Below, in pieces: positions 17,430 to 26,277 of a DNA stretch of 64,000 nt. Position 1 is the stretch's first letter. The number at the start of each line of letters is the position of its first letter. A model generated the notes under the pieces. The model searched no databases. It saw nothing but the letters and a program-made list of their open reading frames with translations, and was not told the DNA's origin. Source of the stretch: Microvirga ossetica (GTDB lineage: Bacteria; Pseudomonadota; Alphaproteobacteria; Rhizobiales; Beijerinckiaceae); the NCBI RefSeq assembly GCF_002741015.1, contig NZ_CP016619.1:496001-560000 (forward strand), written 5' to 3'. The translations under genes were made by a program, and so were the position numbers.

Positions 17430-18431
17430 TCACTTCACGGCGATGCGCGGGTCGATCAGCGTGTAGACGATGTCGACGATGAAATTGATGGCGACGAAGA
17501 TGAAGGCGGTCAGCATCAGATAGACCACGATCACCGGGCGGTCGCCGCGATAGATCGAGTCGATCAGAAGCTTGCCGGTGCCGGGCCAGGCGAAGATGGT
17601 CTCGGTAATGGTCGCGAAAGCGATCAGGTCGCCGAGTTGAAGGCCAAAGATCGTCACAACCGGAATGAGTGCGTTCTTCAAACCGTGACCGAACAGGATA
17701 TGCCGCCGCGAGGCGCCCTTCGCACGGGCGAAGCGGATGTAATCCTGACGCATCACTTCCATCATCCCGGCGCGGGTGATACGCAAGATAATGGCGAGAG
17801 TCGCCAGGGCAAGGGTGACGGCCGGCAGGATAATATGAGACCAGCCGTCGCTCGTTAGAATGGAGAGGCGCAAACCTAGAAACTGGACGGTCTCGCCGCG
17901 TCCCGAGGAGGGCAGGAACTGATACCGGACCGAAAAGAAAAAGATCAGCATCATGCCGACCCAGAAGCCGGGGAGAGAGATGCCGAGCAGAGAGCCCGCC
18001 ATGATGCCGCGTGAGACAGGCCGGTTCGGATTCGCGCCTGCAAAGACCCCGAGAGGAACTGCAATGACCGTTGCCAGTGTGATCGCCACGAGGACCATTT
18101 CGATGGTGGCAGGCAGGCGCTCGAGGATGAGATCCATTGCGGGCTGCCGGAAGACATAGGAGCGGCCGAAATCACCCTGCATAAGATTGGTCACGAAGAT
18201 CCAGTACTGACTGAAAAGAGAACGGTCCAAGCCGAGGAGGTGGCGTGCCTGCTCGATTTCGGCTGTCGTTGAATCAATCGGGATCACCATGAAGACGGGA
18301 TCTCCGGTGAAGCTCATCATCAGGAAGACGATGACGGATACTGCAAAGAGTACCAGCGCCATCTGTAGGAGCCGCTTTATCAGGTAACCAAGCAAGACGG
18401 TGGTTCCATCGGTTGCCGAGGGGAAAGACAA
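17430..18431 (-). CDS. Dpp/Opp-class ABC permease (DppB type)
   Basis: 333 residues; first membrane segment MALVLFAVSVIVFLMMSFTGDP, then the DppB pattern HLLGLDRSLFSQYWIFVTNLMQGDFGRSY and the EAA loop YIRFARAKGASRRHILFGHGLKNALIP. Six membrane segments are visible. The ATG at 18431 lacks a strong ribosome-binding site; an internal ATG or GTG a few codons in (before LLGYLIKRLLQ) could be the true start. Inner-membrane partner of the DppC-type protein. Confidence 0.9.
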   Translation of the reverse strand: MSFPSATDGTTVLLGYLIKRLLQMALVLFAVSVIVFLMMSFTGDPVFMVIPIDSTTAEIEQARHLLGLDRSLFSQYWIFVTNLMQGDFGRSYVFRQPAMDLILERLPATIEMVLVAITLATVIAVPLGVFAGANPNRPVSRGIMAGSLLGISLPGFWVGMMLIFFFSVRYQFLPSSGRGETVQFLGLRLSILTSDGWSHIILPAVTLALATLAIILRITRAGMMEVMRQDYIRFARAKGASRRHILFGHGLKNALIPVVTIFGLQLGDLIAFATITETIFAWPGTGKLLIDSIYRGDRPVIVVYLMLTAFIFVAINFIVDIVYTLIDPRIAVK

Positions 18432-18485
18432 GGCGCCGCCGACGAGAGTGACCGGCGGCGCATTTAATGGAAAAGGCGGCGAGCC

Positions 18486-20054
18486 TTATTCCTTGACGTC
18501 GATCTCGTAGGCCCAGAGGAACTTGTCGGCCCGGGGCGTCAGCTCGACGTTCTTCTTGGCGGCATACAGATCCTGCTCGTAATGGATCGGGATCATCGGA
18601 ATGTCCCGCATCAGGATTTTCGTGACCGCCTGCAGGTGGGCGTCGCGCTCCTCGAGCTTCGAGGTCCCGTCGGCCTTGTCGATCAGGGCGTCTACCTCGG
18701 GGTTCGAGTAGGAGCCGCGATTGACCTGGCCATAACCTTCCTTCTTGCCGCGCGAGTAGAACATCACGCTGTACATCGAGCCGCCATCGCCGGACGGGAC
18801 ATCCCAGCCGCTCATGATCAGGCTCGACTGATTGCTCGGTACGCGGATGTAGCCGAAGAAGTTGGACTTCGGCATCAGGTTGAGCTTGAGGTCGATCTTG
18901 ATCTTGCCCAGCATCGAGGCCAGGGCCTGGGCGATCTGCTGGTCGTTCACGTAGCGGTTGTTGGTCGCGTCCAGGGTCACGGTAAAGCCGTCGGCATAGC
19001 CTGCCTCGGCCATCAGCTCACTGGCCTTCTTGAGATCGAAGGGGTACATCTTACGGAAGCTTTCCCCGTCGACATGGCCGGTATGGGATGCCGGGACATA
19101 TTGGTCGGACTGAGTCGACAGGCCGTTCATGATGATCTTGTTGATCGCACCGGTATCGATGGCGCGTATCATCGCCTCGCGGACGCGGCGGTCCATCATC
19201 GGGTTCTTGTCGAGCGAAATCGTCGGGCTCTTGGGACGGTTGTCAATGGAGATGACGACGTTCAGCAGGCTCGGCTGCGTGAGAACCTTGTAGCGCTCAT
19301 CGGACTTGACGCGGCTGACGTCGCGCACGTTGAGGTCCTGAATGACATCGACCTCGCCGGTCAAAAGAGCCGCGGTGCGGGTGGCGCCGTTAGTGATCGG
19401 ACGGAACGTCACCGAATCGATCTTAGGAGCACCTGCAAAATAGTCCTTGTTGGCTTCGAGGGTGATATGATCTTCCTTTATCCACTCGATCAGCTTGTAA
19501 GGGCCGGTGCCGATCGGCTTCAGGTCGACCTTCTCGTTTCCAACTTCCTTTGCGTATTTCTCGCTGAGGATGAGGACAGCAGCGAGATCGTTCGGAAGGA
19601 CCGCGTAGGGGCGGGGAGTCTTGATTTCAACTGTGTAGTCGTCGATTGCCCTGAAGGCCGAGATGTTGGCGCCGAGGTTAGCCATCAACGACTTCTTGAG
19701 CCGGTCGAGCGTGAACACCACGTCCGATGCCTTGAACTCCGTACCATTGTGGAATTTCACGCCCTTCCGGAGCTTGAACACCCAAGTGGTCGGGTCCGTC
19801 AGCTCCCAGCTCTCCGCCAGGCCGGGCCCGAACGACAGGTCGGCCTTCCGGCGAACCAGCGGATCGTAGATATGATAGAAGAGGATGTTGCTCGACAGCT
19901 CCTCGCCGGCCTGCGGATCTAGGTTCACTGCATCCGATGTCAGCCCGATCTTGAGAGACTTGGCGTCGGCGATGCCGGCCAGCGTGGTGGAGGCGAGGAA
20001 AACGGTGGCCGCAAAGAGAGCGTTCCGACCGTTGATCATGCGTAAGTTCAACAT
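18486..20054 (-). CDS. Periplasmic substrate-binding protein of the Dpp/Opp-class transporter (SBP_bac_5)
   Basis: 522 residues with a clear Sec signal ending near GIADA (residues about 1-31). Family-5 motifs: LSFGPGLAESWELTDPTTWVFKLRKGVKFHNG, PIGTGPYKLIEW, and DRRVREAMIRAIDTGAI. First transport gene of the operon and the probable ligand specificity component. Family members bind peptides, nickel, opines, heme or other small molecules; given the amidohydrolase and racemase genes in the same operon, a ureide or amide ligand is an inference. There is a 47-base gap to the upstream VOC gene. Confidence 0.91.
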   Translation of the reverse strand: MLNLRMINGRNALFAATVFLASTTLAGIADAKSLKIGLTSDAVNLDPQAGEELSSNILFYHIYDPLVRRKADLSFGPGLAESWELTDPTTWVFKLRKGVKFHNGTEFKASDVVFTLDRLKKSLMANLGANISAFRAIDDYTVEIKTPRPYAVLPNDLAAVLILSEKYAKEVGNEKVDLKPIGTGPYKLIEWIKEDHITLEANKDYFAGAPKIDSVTFRPITNGATRTAALLTGEVDVIQDLNVRDVSRVKSDERYKVLTQPSLLNVVISIDNRPKSPTISLDKNPMMDRRVREAMIRAIDTGAINKIIMNGLSTQSDQYVPASHTGHVDGESFRKMYPFDLKKASELMAEAGYADGFTVTLDATNNRYVNDQQIAQALASMLGKIKIDLKLNLMPKSNFFGYIRVPSNQSSLIMSGWDVPSGDGGSMYSVMFYSRGKKEGYGQVNRGSYSNPEVDALIDKADGTSKLEERDAHLQAVTKILMRDIPMIPIHYEQDLYAAKKNVELTPRADKFLWAYEIDVKE

Positions 20055-20101
20055 TTTCAGTTCCCTTTATTGATTTGTCGATCTGTTGCCTACGATGGAA
20101 T

Positions 20102-20500
20102 TTATCGAAGTGCGGTCTGCACTTCGATCTGATAGCCCTCGGGATCCTCGCACACGAATGCTCTGATCCCGAGAGATTGGCTGTCCTTCGGCTCGGTCAG
20201 AGCCGCGACCTTGTGGGCAGAGAGGTAGCGGTGCCAGGCATCGACATCCGGAACGCGAATGCAGATCTGCACGGGCTTGACAGGATGGGCGCGGTGCATA
20301 CCGCGCGTCTCGTCCACGAGCCCTACATACGCATTATCCGCTATGCGCAGGATCCTCGACCAACCTTGATCGATCTCCAGCGGAAAGCCCATCACCTGCG
20401 AGTAGAAGGCGAAGGCCCTGTCCAGGTCGACATAGTAGAGGAAGGTGATCGCCTTCTCCACGGTGCCGTTATCGGGGCGGCTGAGGGTAGCTTCGCTCAT
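20102..20500 (-). CDS. VOC-superfamily (glyoxalase/bleomycin-resistance) protein
   Basis: 132 residues from ATG 20500, overlapping the upstream amidohydrolase by ATGA. It reads AITFLYYVDLDRAFAFYSQVMGFPLE, VKPVQICIRVPDVDAWHRYL, and ends FVCEDPEGYQIEVQ, the paired beta-alpha-beta-beta-beta modules of the VOC fold. The terminal Glu (IEVQ) is a likely metal ligand. VOC enzymes include lyases, isomerases, epimerases and dioxygenases. Its place next to a racemase and ring-opening hydrolase suggests a catabolic step or removal of a side product, but the reaction cannot be named. Confidence 0.82.
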   Translation of the reverse strand: MSEATLSRPDNGTVEKAITFLYYVDLDRAFAFYSQVMGFPLEIDQGWSRILRIADNAYVGLVDETRGMHRAHPVKPVQICIRVPDVDAWHRYLSAHKVAALTEPKDSQSLGIRAFVCEDPEGYQIEVQTALR

Positions 20501-21876
20501 CGGGCTTTGTCCTGTTGAAACCATTTGGAGGTGCCACGAGCGACAAAGCGACCGTCACCGGGCGTGTTGACGACTGATGTGCCGTCATAGGCGAGTTGGC
20601 CGCCGAGGTATGTGCGCGCCACCCGTCCGGCGAACCGGCGTCCATCGTATGGACTCCAGCGCAGACCATCCTGGGCGCGCGAGGAGTCCCACACCGTCTC
20701 GGCTTCCTCGAAGATGGCGATGTCGGCGTCGGCGCCGGCCTGGAGCACACCCTTCTGCGGATAGAGGCCAAAGAACCGGGATGGGCGTGCCGAGAGCTGG
20801 TCGGCTGTCATGCGGGCGGCATCGGTGCCACGGTCTTTGGCCGCGGTGAAAAATGCCGGCAGCAGCGTTTCCATGCCCGGCACTCCGGCACCCGCGTCGA
20901 AGATGCTGTCGGTGAATTTGTTGTCGATGGGCCAGCTCGAATGGTCCGAACTGACAAAGGCGATTCGCCCTTCAAACAACTCTTGCCAGAGAGCGTCGAT
21001 CTGGCCGGGCCGGATCGGCGGATTGACCTTCATGCGCGGGCCGAGTTCGTTACCATCGCGCTCCGGATCGAACCAGAGATAATGAACGCAGAGCTCGCCT
21101 GTCGCCCGATACCCGTCGCGGGCGTAGTGATCGACCAACTGAAAGCCACGCGGCACGCTGATGTGCACGATATGCGCATGGGCGCCGGCACTGGCGGCCA
21201 GCTCAAGGAAATGGGCCGTCGATGCCAACTCGGCAGCGGGCGGCCGGCTTGGCGAATGAGCAGCGATCCCGTTGCTTCCCGCCACGCGGGCTCGAGCCAC
21301 GTGAGCCCGGACGATTTCCTGGTCTTCGTTGTGAAGACCGAGCGGGAGATCGGTTGCAGCAAGCGCCTCAAGCAGGTCGAGGGTCATGGCCGCGTCGATG
21401 CGGGGAAACCGGGTCGGGCTGCTCTCAAAGGCGGAGATCTTGAAGCCGATGACGCCGCTGTCGATCAACCGCGAAACCTCATCCAGCGGCTGGCCGGGCA
21501 TGACAGTGCCGTAAAGGGCCACGTTCGCATGGGCATAGCGGTGGATCGCCTCGACCTTCGCGGAGAGCTGCGCGCTTGAACTCAAGGGCGCCGGGTTGTC
21601 ATAGGGCATGTCGACGAGAGTCGTGACGCCGCCCGCAATCGCCGAGCGCGTCGTAGGCTCAATGCCGGGGAGCCCGAGATAGCTGCCAGCATGAGTTTGC
21701 CCATCGACGACACCCGGCAGGATATAGGCATCACCGGCGTCGTGCGTGTCTCTGGCTTCCGGAGCTTCCCCTGTGCCGACAGAATGGATGGTCCGGCCCT
21801 CGATAGCAACCCAGCCATTCTCTAAAACGGCATCGGGGGTGGCGACCTTTCCTCGAATGACAAGATCGACGCTCAC
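20497..21876 (-). CDS. Dihydroorotase/allantoinase-like amidohydrolase with QxH in place of HxH
   Basis: 459 residues from ATG 21876, overlapping the racemase by ATGA. Overall cyclic amidohydrolase: AYILPGVVDGQTHAGS, then GFKISAFES (the carboxylated Lys position), LHNEDQE, AHIVHISVPRG and the metal Asp in VSSDHSSWP. The usual first metal-ligand pair HxH is Q60-T-H62, so one His ligand is Gln. The paralogue at 33180 has the same change, which argues for a real subfamily property and not random decay. Likely opens a cyclic ureide or imide ring made available by the racemase. Allantoinase and dihydropyrimidinase are the closest named relatives by eye. Confidence 0.85.
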   Translation of the reverse strand: MSVDLVIRGKVATPDAVLENGWVAIEGRTIHSVGTGEAPEARDTHDAGDAYILPGVVDGQTHAGSYLGLPGIEPTTRSAIAGGVTTLVDMPYDNPAPLSSSAQLSAKVEAIHRYAHANVALYGTVMPGQPLDEVSRLIDSGVIGFKISAFESSPTRFPRIDAAMTLDLLEALAATDLPLGLHNEDQEIVRAHVARARVAGSNGIAAHSPSRPPAAELASTAHFLELAASAGAHAHIVHISVPRGFQLVDHYARDGYRATGELCVHYLWFDPERDGNELGPRMKVNPPIRPGQIDALWQELFEGRIAFVSSDHSSWPIDNKFTDSIFDAGAGVPGMETLLPAFFTAAKDRGTDAARMTADQLSARPSRFFGLYPQKGVLQAGADADIAIFEEAETVWDSSRAQDGLRWSPYDGRRFAGRVARTYLGGQLAYDGTSVVNTPGDGRFVARGTSKWFQQDKAR

Positions 21877-22532
21877 TTGCCTCTCCCCAGATAACCGAGT
21901 TCAGCGTGGGTGCAGGCAAGTGCCACACCTGCCTGAACCGGGTCTATGACGGGCAGGCCAAGTTCGGCTTGCAGCGCGGCCCGATAGGCGCCGAGGCCGG
22001 CACAGCCCAGGATGACAACGTCGGCACCATCCTCATCGCGGAGAGCCGCCCCGATGCGCGCGACCCGTTCGACCACATTTGATGCGACAAGTTCGACGAT
22101 TGTCATGTCGAGCGAGCGGTCACCTGCAAGCCGGCCCTCGAGTTTCAGGGCTTCGAGATAGCGGCGGTGCCGAACGATGGACGAGGGTCCGAGGGACACG
22201 ATGCCGAAACGATCTCCAAGGCCAAGCGCGGCCAGATAGGCGGCCTCAGCGATGCCGGTGACTGGCATGGGTGTCGCGGCGCGGACGCGGCCAATGCCTG
22301 GATCCGAGAAGCAGCTGATGACGATGGCGTCGGCGTGGGCATTCGCGGTGGCATCGATGAGAAGGGGGATCACCTCGGACACGTGATCGTCGGTCTCGAT
22401 ACCGGGCGGGGCGTTTTCCAGCTCCATGCAGCGGATTCGATGTCCATTCCCATCGAACACTCCAAGGCACTCCTCCATGGATCGAGTGACCGCCTTCGAG
22501 CTGTTGGGGTTGATCACGAGAATGTCTGCCAA
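21873..22532 (-). CDS. Asp/Glu/hydantoin racemase family protein
   Basis: 219 residues starting at TTG 22532, which has GGAGGG about six bases upstream; an in-frame TTG at 22544 lies too close to that site. Opens ADILVINPNSSKAVTRSM, the hydantoin racemase signature. The two catalytic Cys lie in IVISCFSDPGIG and VILGCAGLGAY. Enzymes of the family interconvert D and L forms of 5-substituted hydantoins or allantoin without cofactor. First gene of the cluster A operon, facing the GntR gene. The paralogue at 36452 sits in cluster B. Confidence 0.88.
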   Translation of the reverse strand: MADILVINPNSSKAVTRSMEECLGVFDGNGHRIRCMELENAPPGIETDDHVSEVIPLLIDATANAHADAIVISCFSDPGIGRVRAATPMPVTGIAEAAYLAALGLGDRFGIVSLGPSSIVRHRRYLEALKLEGRLAGDRSLDMTIVELVASNVVERVARIGAALRDEDGADVVILGCAGLGAYRAALQAELGLPVIDPVQAGVALACTHAELGYLGRGK

Positions 22533-22624
22533 ACGTCCCTCCAACCGACCTTAACTGGTGCAGTCTTTATGATATTTCTCGTAATATACTATAAAATATG
22601 TCATGTCGACTGTCACTCTCTTGC
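22533..22624. promoter_or_regulatory. Divergent promoter and probable GntR operator
   Basis: The AT-rich block 22569-22604 stands out in GC-rich DNA. It has an imperfect inverted repeat: ATGATATTT at its left and AAATATGTCAT at its right, with a TATACTATA core. It lies between the racemase operon (minus) and the GntR gene (plus), which is where an autoregulating FCD-type GntR protein would bind. Assignment is by position and symmetry only. Confidence 0.5.
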
Positions 22625-23434
22625 ATGACGGACAAATCCGAGAGAGAAGGACGATTGAGCCAAGGGGCTGCACCGGCGAACCTGCTGAAGCGGGCCAGTC
22701 GGTTTCGACAATTGGAGTGCGACAGAGTGCAGACCCTCATTTCCGTGCGCGATAGCACGGGTACCCGCAGCAAGAAGCTGTCGCTGACCGAGACCGCCCA
22801 CCAGGTCCTGCGCGCGCGTGTGCTTTCCGGGGAATTGCGGCCCGGTGCCGAGTTTTCCGAATCGGAACTTGCCGATCAGCTCTCTATGAGCAAGACGCCG
22901 GTGCGCGAGGCTCTCGGACGGTTAGTCGCCGAAGGGTTGATTGAAGCTTTTCCCCGCCGCGGCTACAGAGTCACTCCGGTGACCGTCAAGGACATCAACG
23001 ACCTATTCGCCATCCGTGCCATGACCGAGGGAACGGCCGCTTCGATGGCAGCGCTGAACCTGACGCCCGCCGATCTCGACCGGTTGGAGACGCTGGCGGA
23101 GGCTCGGTACGATCCCTCCCAGGGCGAGAGCGTGCAATCGTTCGTGAAGGCCAATCGCGATTTCCATATTGCCATTGCTGAAGGTGCTAACAACCCGCGT
23201 TTGCTGGCGATGGTCGCCGCCTTTCTCGACGAATGTACACGGCTCTTCTATCTCGGTGCGCTTAGCCGTGACGTGAACCCTGAAACCAGTAACGACCACC
23301 GGCGCATCGTGGGCGTTTTGCGCCTACGTGATCCGGATCAGGCACGGGCGGCAATTGTGGAGCACAGCGAACATACACAACAGGGTATTCTAAAGGCTCT
23401 GATCTCAAGCAATACTTCTGCACTCACTCTTTGA
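22598..23434 (+). CDS. GntR-family transcriptional regulator, FCD subfamily
   Basis: Up to 278 residues; the true start is unclear because no start in the first 50 codons has a good ribosome-binding site (ATG 22598, ATG 22625 or a GTG near 22726 are possible). Winged helix-turn-helix: LTETAHQVLRARVLSGELRPG, ESELADQLSMSKTPVREALGRL. C-terminal FCD ligand domain: LFAIRAMTEGTAASMAA, metal-binding pattern in NRDFHIAIAEGANNPRL and DHRRIVGVLRLRDPDQAR. Probably senses the cluster A substrate or an intermediate, and represses or activates the divergent operon. Confidence 0.87.
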   Translation: MSCRLSLSCMTDKSEREGRLSQGAAPANLLKRASRFRQLECDRVQTLISVRDSTGTRSKKLSLTETAHQVLRARVLSGELRPGAEFSESELADQLSMSKTPVREALGRLVAEGLIEAFPRRGYRVTPVTVKDINDLFAIRAMTEGTAASMAALNLTPADLDRLETLAEARYDPSQGESVQSFVKANRDFHIAIAEGANNPRLLAMVAAFLDECTRLFYLGALSRDVNPETSNDHRRIVGVLRLRDPDQARAAIVEHSEHTQQGILKALISSNTSALTL

Positions 23435-23960
23435 CGTAAGGGGAAATGACCCAAGGTCTGGAAGTGGCAGTGCGCCCCGAAGGCGCGGATCACCAGTGGA
23501 GGAGGATTCCACCCAGAGAGTTGTCGATTGATCTGGTAGCTGACGAGCGGTTCGGCCGGGCAACCGGACGGGCTGGAGCCTCGTGACAAAGGTCGCTGTA
23601 AGGCGGCTGAGCAATCCGATGGGCCGTAACGTGAGTGAAGCCTGAGCAGGCTATGAGCGTGACAATGCGGATGCCGACCCTCCTGCCATTTGGGGAAGGC
23701 CGTGCGAGCGGGGAAGCAATCGACACACGCACTCGCTCGATCCGCCGGGGTAGTGGGCACGGCACGTCGGAAGGGTGATGCGGGTCATCGGGGGAGACCC
23801 GTCCTGCGCGAGGGTAGCGGCCTCAACGGCGTTGTACGGCGCCGGCCAGGGCGGGAGTCGGACAGGGTCATACGAGCGCTGAGGCCGGGTAACGCCGGCG
23901 GAGCAAAGGACCCTGACTTCTGGCGCGCTTTCGAAGCTGGTGAGGTGAGGGTGATTGGCC

Positions 23961-24827
23961 ATGCGCCTAGGAACACCTGAGAAGATCCGGATCCTTCAGA
24001 GAAAGCTCTATTGCAAGGCGAAGGCGCAGCCCGCTTTCCGCTTCTATGGGCTCTACGACAAGATCTGTCGCGATGACATCCTGCGTCACGCCTACGGGTT
24101 GGCCCGCGCCAATGCGGGTGCTTCAGGGGTGGACGGGATGAGCTTCGAGCAGATCGAGGCGCGGGACCTGGAAGTCTGGCTGGCGGGCTTGCGCGAGGAA
24201 CTGATCTCGAAGACGTACCGGCCCGATCCGGTACGGCGGGTGATGATCCCGAACCCGGACGGCGGCGAAGCGTTCCAAGCCCACGTGGTCTCGTATGCCG
24301 ACGACTTCGTCATTCTCAGCCGCGGTCGTGCGGTTGAGGCATTGACGTGGACAAAGGCCGTGATGACAAGGCTTGGGCTGAGCATCAACGAGGCCAAGAC
24401 CTCGCTGAAGGACGCCCGCCAGGAGCGCTTCGACTTCCTCGGCTACGCGTTCGGGCCTCACTATTACAAGGCGAACGGCCGACGGTATCTGGGTGCGAGC
24501 CCGTCCAAGAAGAGTGTGCAACGGCTCAAGACGAAGGTCGCCAACCTGCTGACGCCCGGCCACACTGAACCATGGGAGGAAGTGCGCGATAGGCTGAACA
24601 GGTCCCTGCGCGGCTGGTCGAACTACTTCGCCTATGGGACATGTCGGCCGGCCTTCCGCGGGATGGACCAGTACGTCACCGAGCGCGTGCGTGCCTTCCT
24701 CGCCCGACGGCATAAGGTGCATGGGCGCGGCAACCGACGGTTCACCTACGACGTGATCCATGGTGAGCGCGGTGTGCTGGCTCTGGAACGCTTGCCCCGA
24801 ACTGCCTCGCCGTGGGCCTGGCAATGA
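23961..24827 (+). pseudogene. Group II intron reverse transcriptase/maturase with about 120-residue in-frame deletion
   Basis: 288 residues from ATG 23961. N-terminal block FYGLYDKICRDDILRHAYGLARA and VDGMSFEQIE, then RPDPVRRVMIPNPDGG jumps directly to EAFQAHVVSYADDFVILSRG. In intact relatives (for example the protein at 46086-47417) about 120-130 residues with the KLRPLGI, DADL and [11 protein letters not shown] motifs lie between. The catalytic YADD is present but its partner Asp motif is lost. The maturase (X) domain with LRGWSNYFAYGT is kept. No endonuclease domain. It can hardly reverse-transcribe; residual splicing help cannot be excluded. Confidence 0.85.
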
Positions 24828-24838
24828 AGCCGGTCGGA

Positions 24839-24871
24839 GAGCCGGATGCGGTAGCGCCGCACGTCCGGTTC
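24839..24871 (+). ncRNA. Group II intron domain V hairpin
   Basis: GAGCCGGATGCGG pairs with CCGCACGTCCGGTTC across a short loop, with the AGC catalytic triad at its 5' side and the AC-type bulge, as in group II domain V. A matching hairpin occurs in the second intron at 46041-46073. Confidence 0.8.
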
Positions 24872-25163
24872 GATGAGCGGGGATGGGAAACGGGGCGTTG
24901 CCGCATGGCCCAAGCTACCGCGCCCATCCTCGACTCTACCTCCTGAGACGTAAGCTTTCGGTCCGCTTCGGCACTCAACTGCCGACGTTCGTTGAGCCGC
25001 CGGAATGCGAATGCCTGACCCAAAGCAGAAATTTCCTGCGTACAGTGATCAGGCCCGTGACACGGAACGCCCGCCGGCTGCCGGCTGGGTTTGACTAACT
25101 AAAATGAAGAAAACTCCACCCGGGCGAGCGGGCTCTAGGGTTGGCTAAACGAGTAGTAAGATC

Positions 25164-26250
25164 TCAAAGTCGACGTGCTACCTCGCATGCTACTGCCAGA
25201 GATGACGTCAGCCCGGGACTCTCGATCCCAAAGAGATTGATAAGGCCCGGAATGCCGTGGACCTCCGGGCCGTGAATTTGGAAATCTGCGGAAGGCTCCC
25301 CGGGCCCCGTCAGCTTGGGCCTGATGCCTGCATATCCCGGGACTAGTGAACCTTGGGGCAAGCCAGGCCAGTAGTGACGAACTGCGTCCTCGAAAGCATT
25401 CCGGAGATCCTGCCGCACATGGTAGTCGAGCGTGTCAATCCATTCCGTATCTGGTCCGAACCGGGCTTGGCCCGCCATGTCAAGGGTGAGATGGACACCC
25501 AAACCATGGGCATGGGGGGCGGGATAGATCAGTCGCGAGAAGGGAGCCCGACCCGAAAGCATGAAGTAGTTGCCTTTGCAGAAACGCGTCTCCGGGATGT
25601 CATCCGCCGACAGCCCTACAATGCTTCGTGCAACTATCGAAGCATGAAGACCAGCAGCATTCACCAGAATTCGGCAACCGACCTCCACGGGTTCATTGCC
25701 TCCGCATTGTGCCTGCAGCAGGCTCGGCGCTGGTGAATGGCGTACGGAATGCAAAAAGTGCTCCGGCATTCTCCGCGTCACCCTGCAAGGTCAGCATAAG
25801 GGCATGGCTATCGACGATTCCGGTAGAAGGCGACCACATTGCCCCGACGGTCTTGAGGGCCGGCTCCATCGCGCGGGCTTGTCCGGCAGTGATCATTTCC
25901 AGATCGTCCGCCCCATTAGCGTGTCCCTGTGCTGCGAGAGCCTCGACGGAAGCCAACTCCAACCCATTCGATGCTGTAAGAATCTTTCCGCACCGGCGAT
26001 GGGGAATGCCGCGTTCGGCGCAATAGGCATAGAGTGCGTGCCGCCCCTCCAGGCAGAGACGCGCCTTTAGACTGTCCGGTTGGTAATAGAGCCCGGCGTG
26101 GATCACCTCGCTGTTGCGCGAAGAGGTCTCGGTGCCAGCGCCCTGTGCTGCTTCCAGCACGAGCACTGACAGATCTTGAAGAGCGAGTTCCCGCGCGACC
26201 GCAAGTCCGACGACACCTGCGCCGATGACGATCACATCGAAGTGGTCCAT
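25164..26250 (-). pseudogene. FAD-dependent oxidoreductase (DAO / 2-hydroxyglutarate-oxidase-like), frameshifted
   Basis: From ATG 26250 the minus strand encodes MDHFDVIVIGAGVVGLAVAR (FAD-binding GxGxxG), EAAQGAGTETSSRNSEVIHAGLYY and KCGKILTA-like blocks to about residue 175. The remainder ([18 protein letters not shown] to [31 protein letters not shown]) is in another frame, with the shift near 25715. Combined length of about 360 residues equals the family norm, so a single frameshift or sequencing error accounts for the break. Family members oxidise 2-hydroxy acids or D-amino acids. It ends next to the dihydropyrimidinase gene and may have been part of that minus-strand operon. Confidence 0.8.
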
Positions 26251-26277
26251 AGAGTTCGGTCCGTCGTGTTGAACGAT

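Larger units (their letters stand above)
23470..24939 (+). mobile_element. Group II intron with internally deleted reverse transcriptase
   Basis: Begins at about GTGCGCC (23470), contains the structured 5' region, the intron-encoded protein at 23961-24827, a domain V at 24839-24871, and ends near CGACTCTAC (24939). The 3' sequence CCATCCTCGACTCTAC is typical of bacterial introns of this type. Domains V and VI look intact, so self-splicing is possible, but the reverse transcriptase is defective (see that entry). Ends were placed by consensus and could be off by a few bases. Confidence 0.75.

Noticed and set aside
18582..19922. 446-codon plus-strand frame
   Set aside because: Shadow of the binding-protein gene on the minus strand (GC-rich third positions); no motif and no ribosome-binding site.
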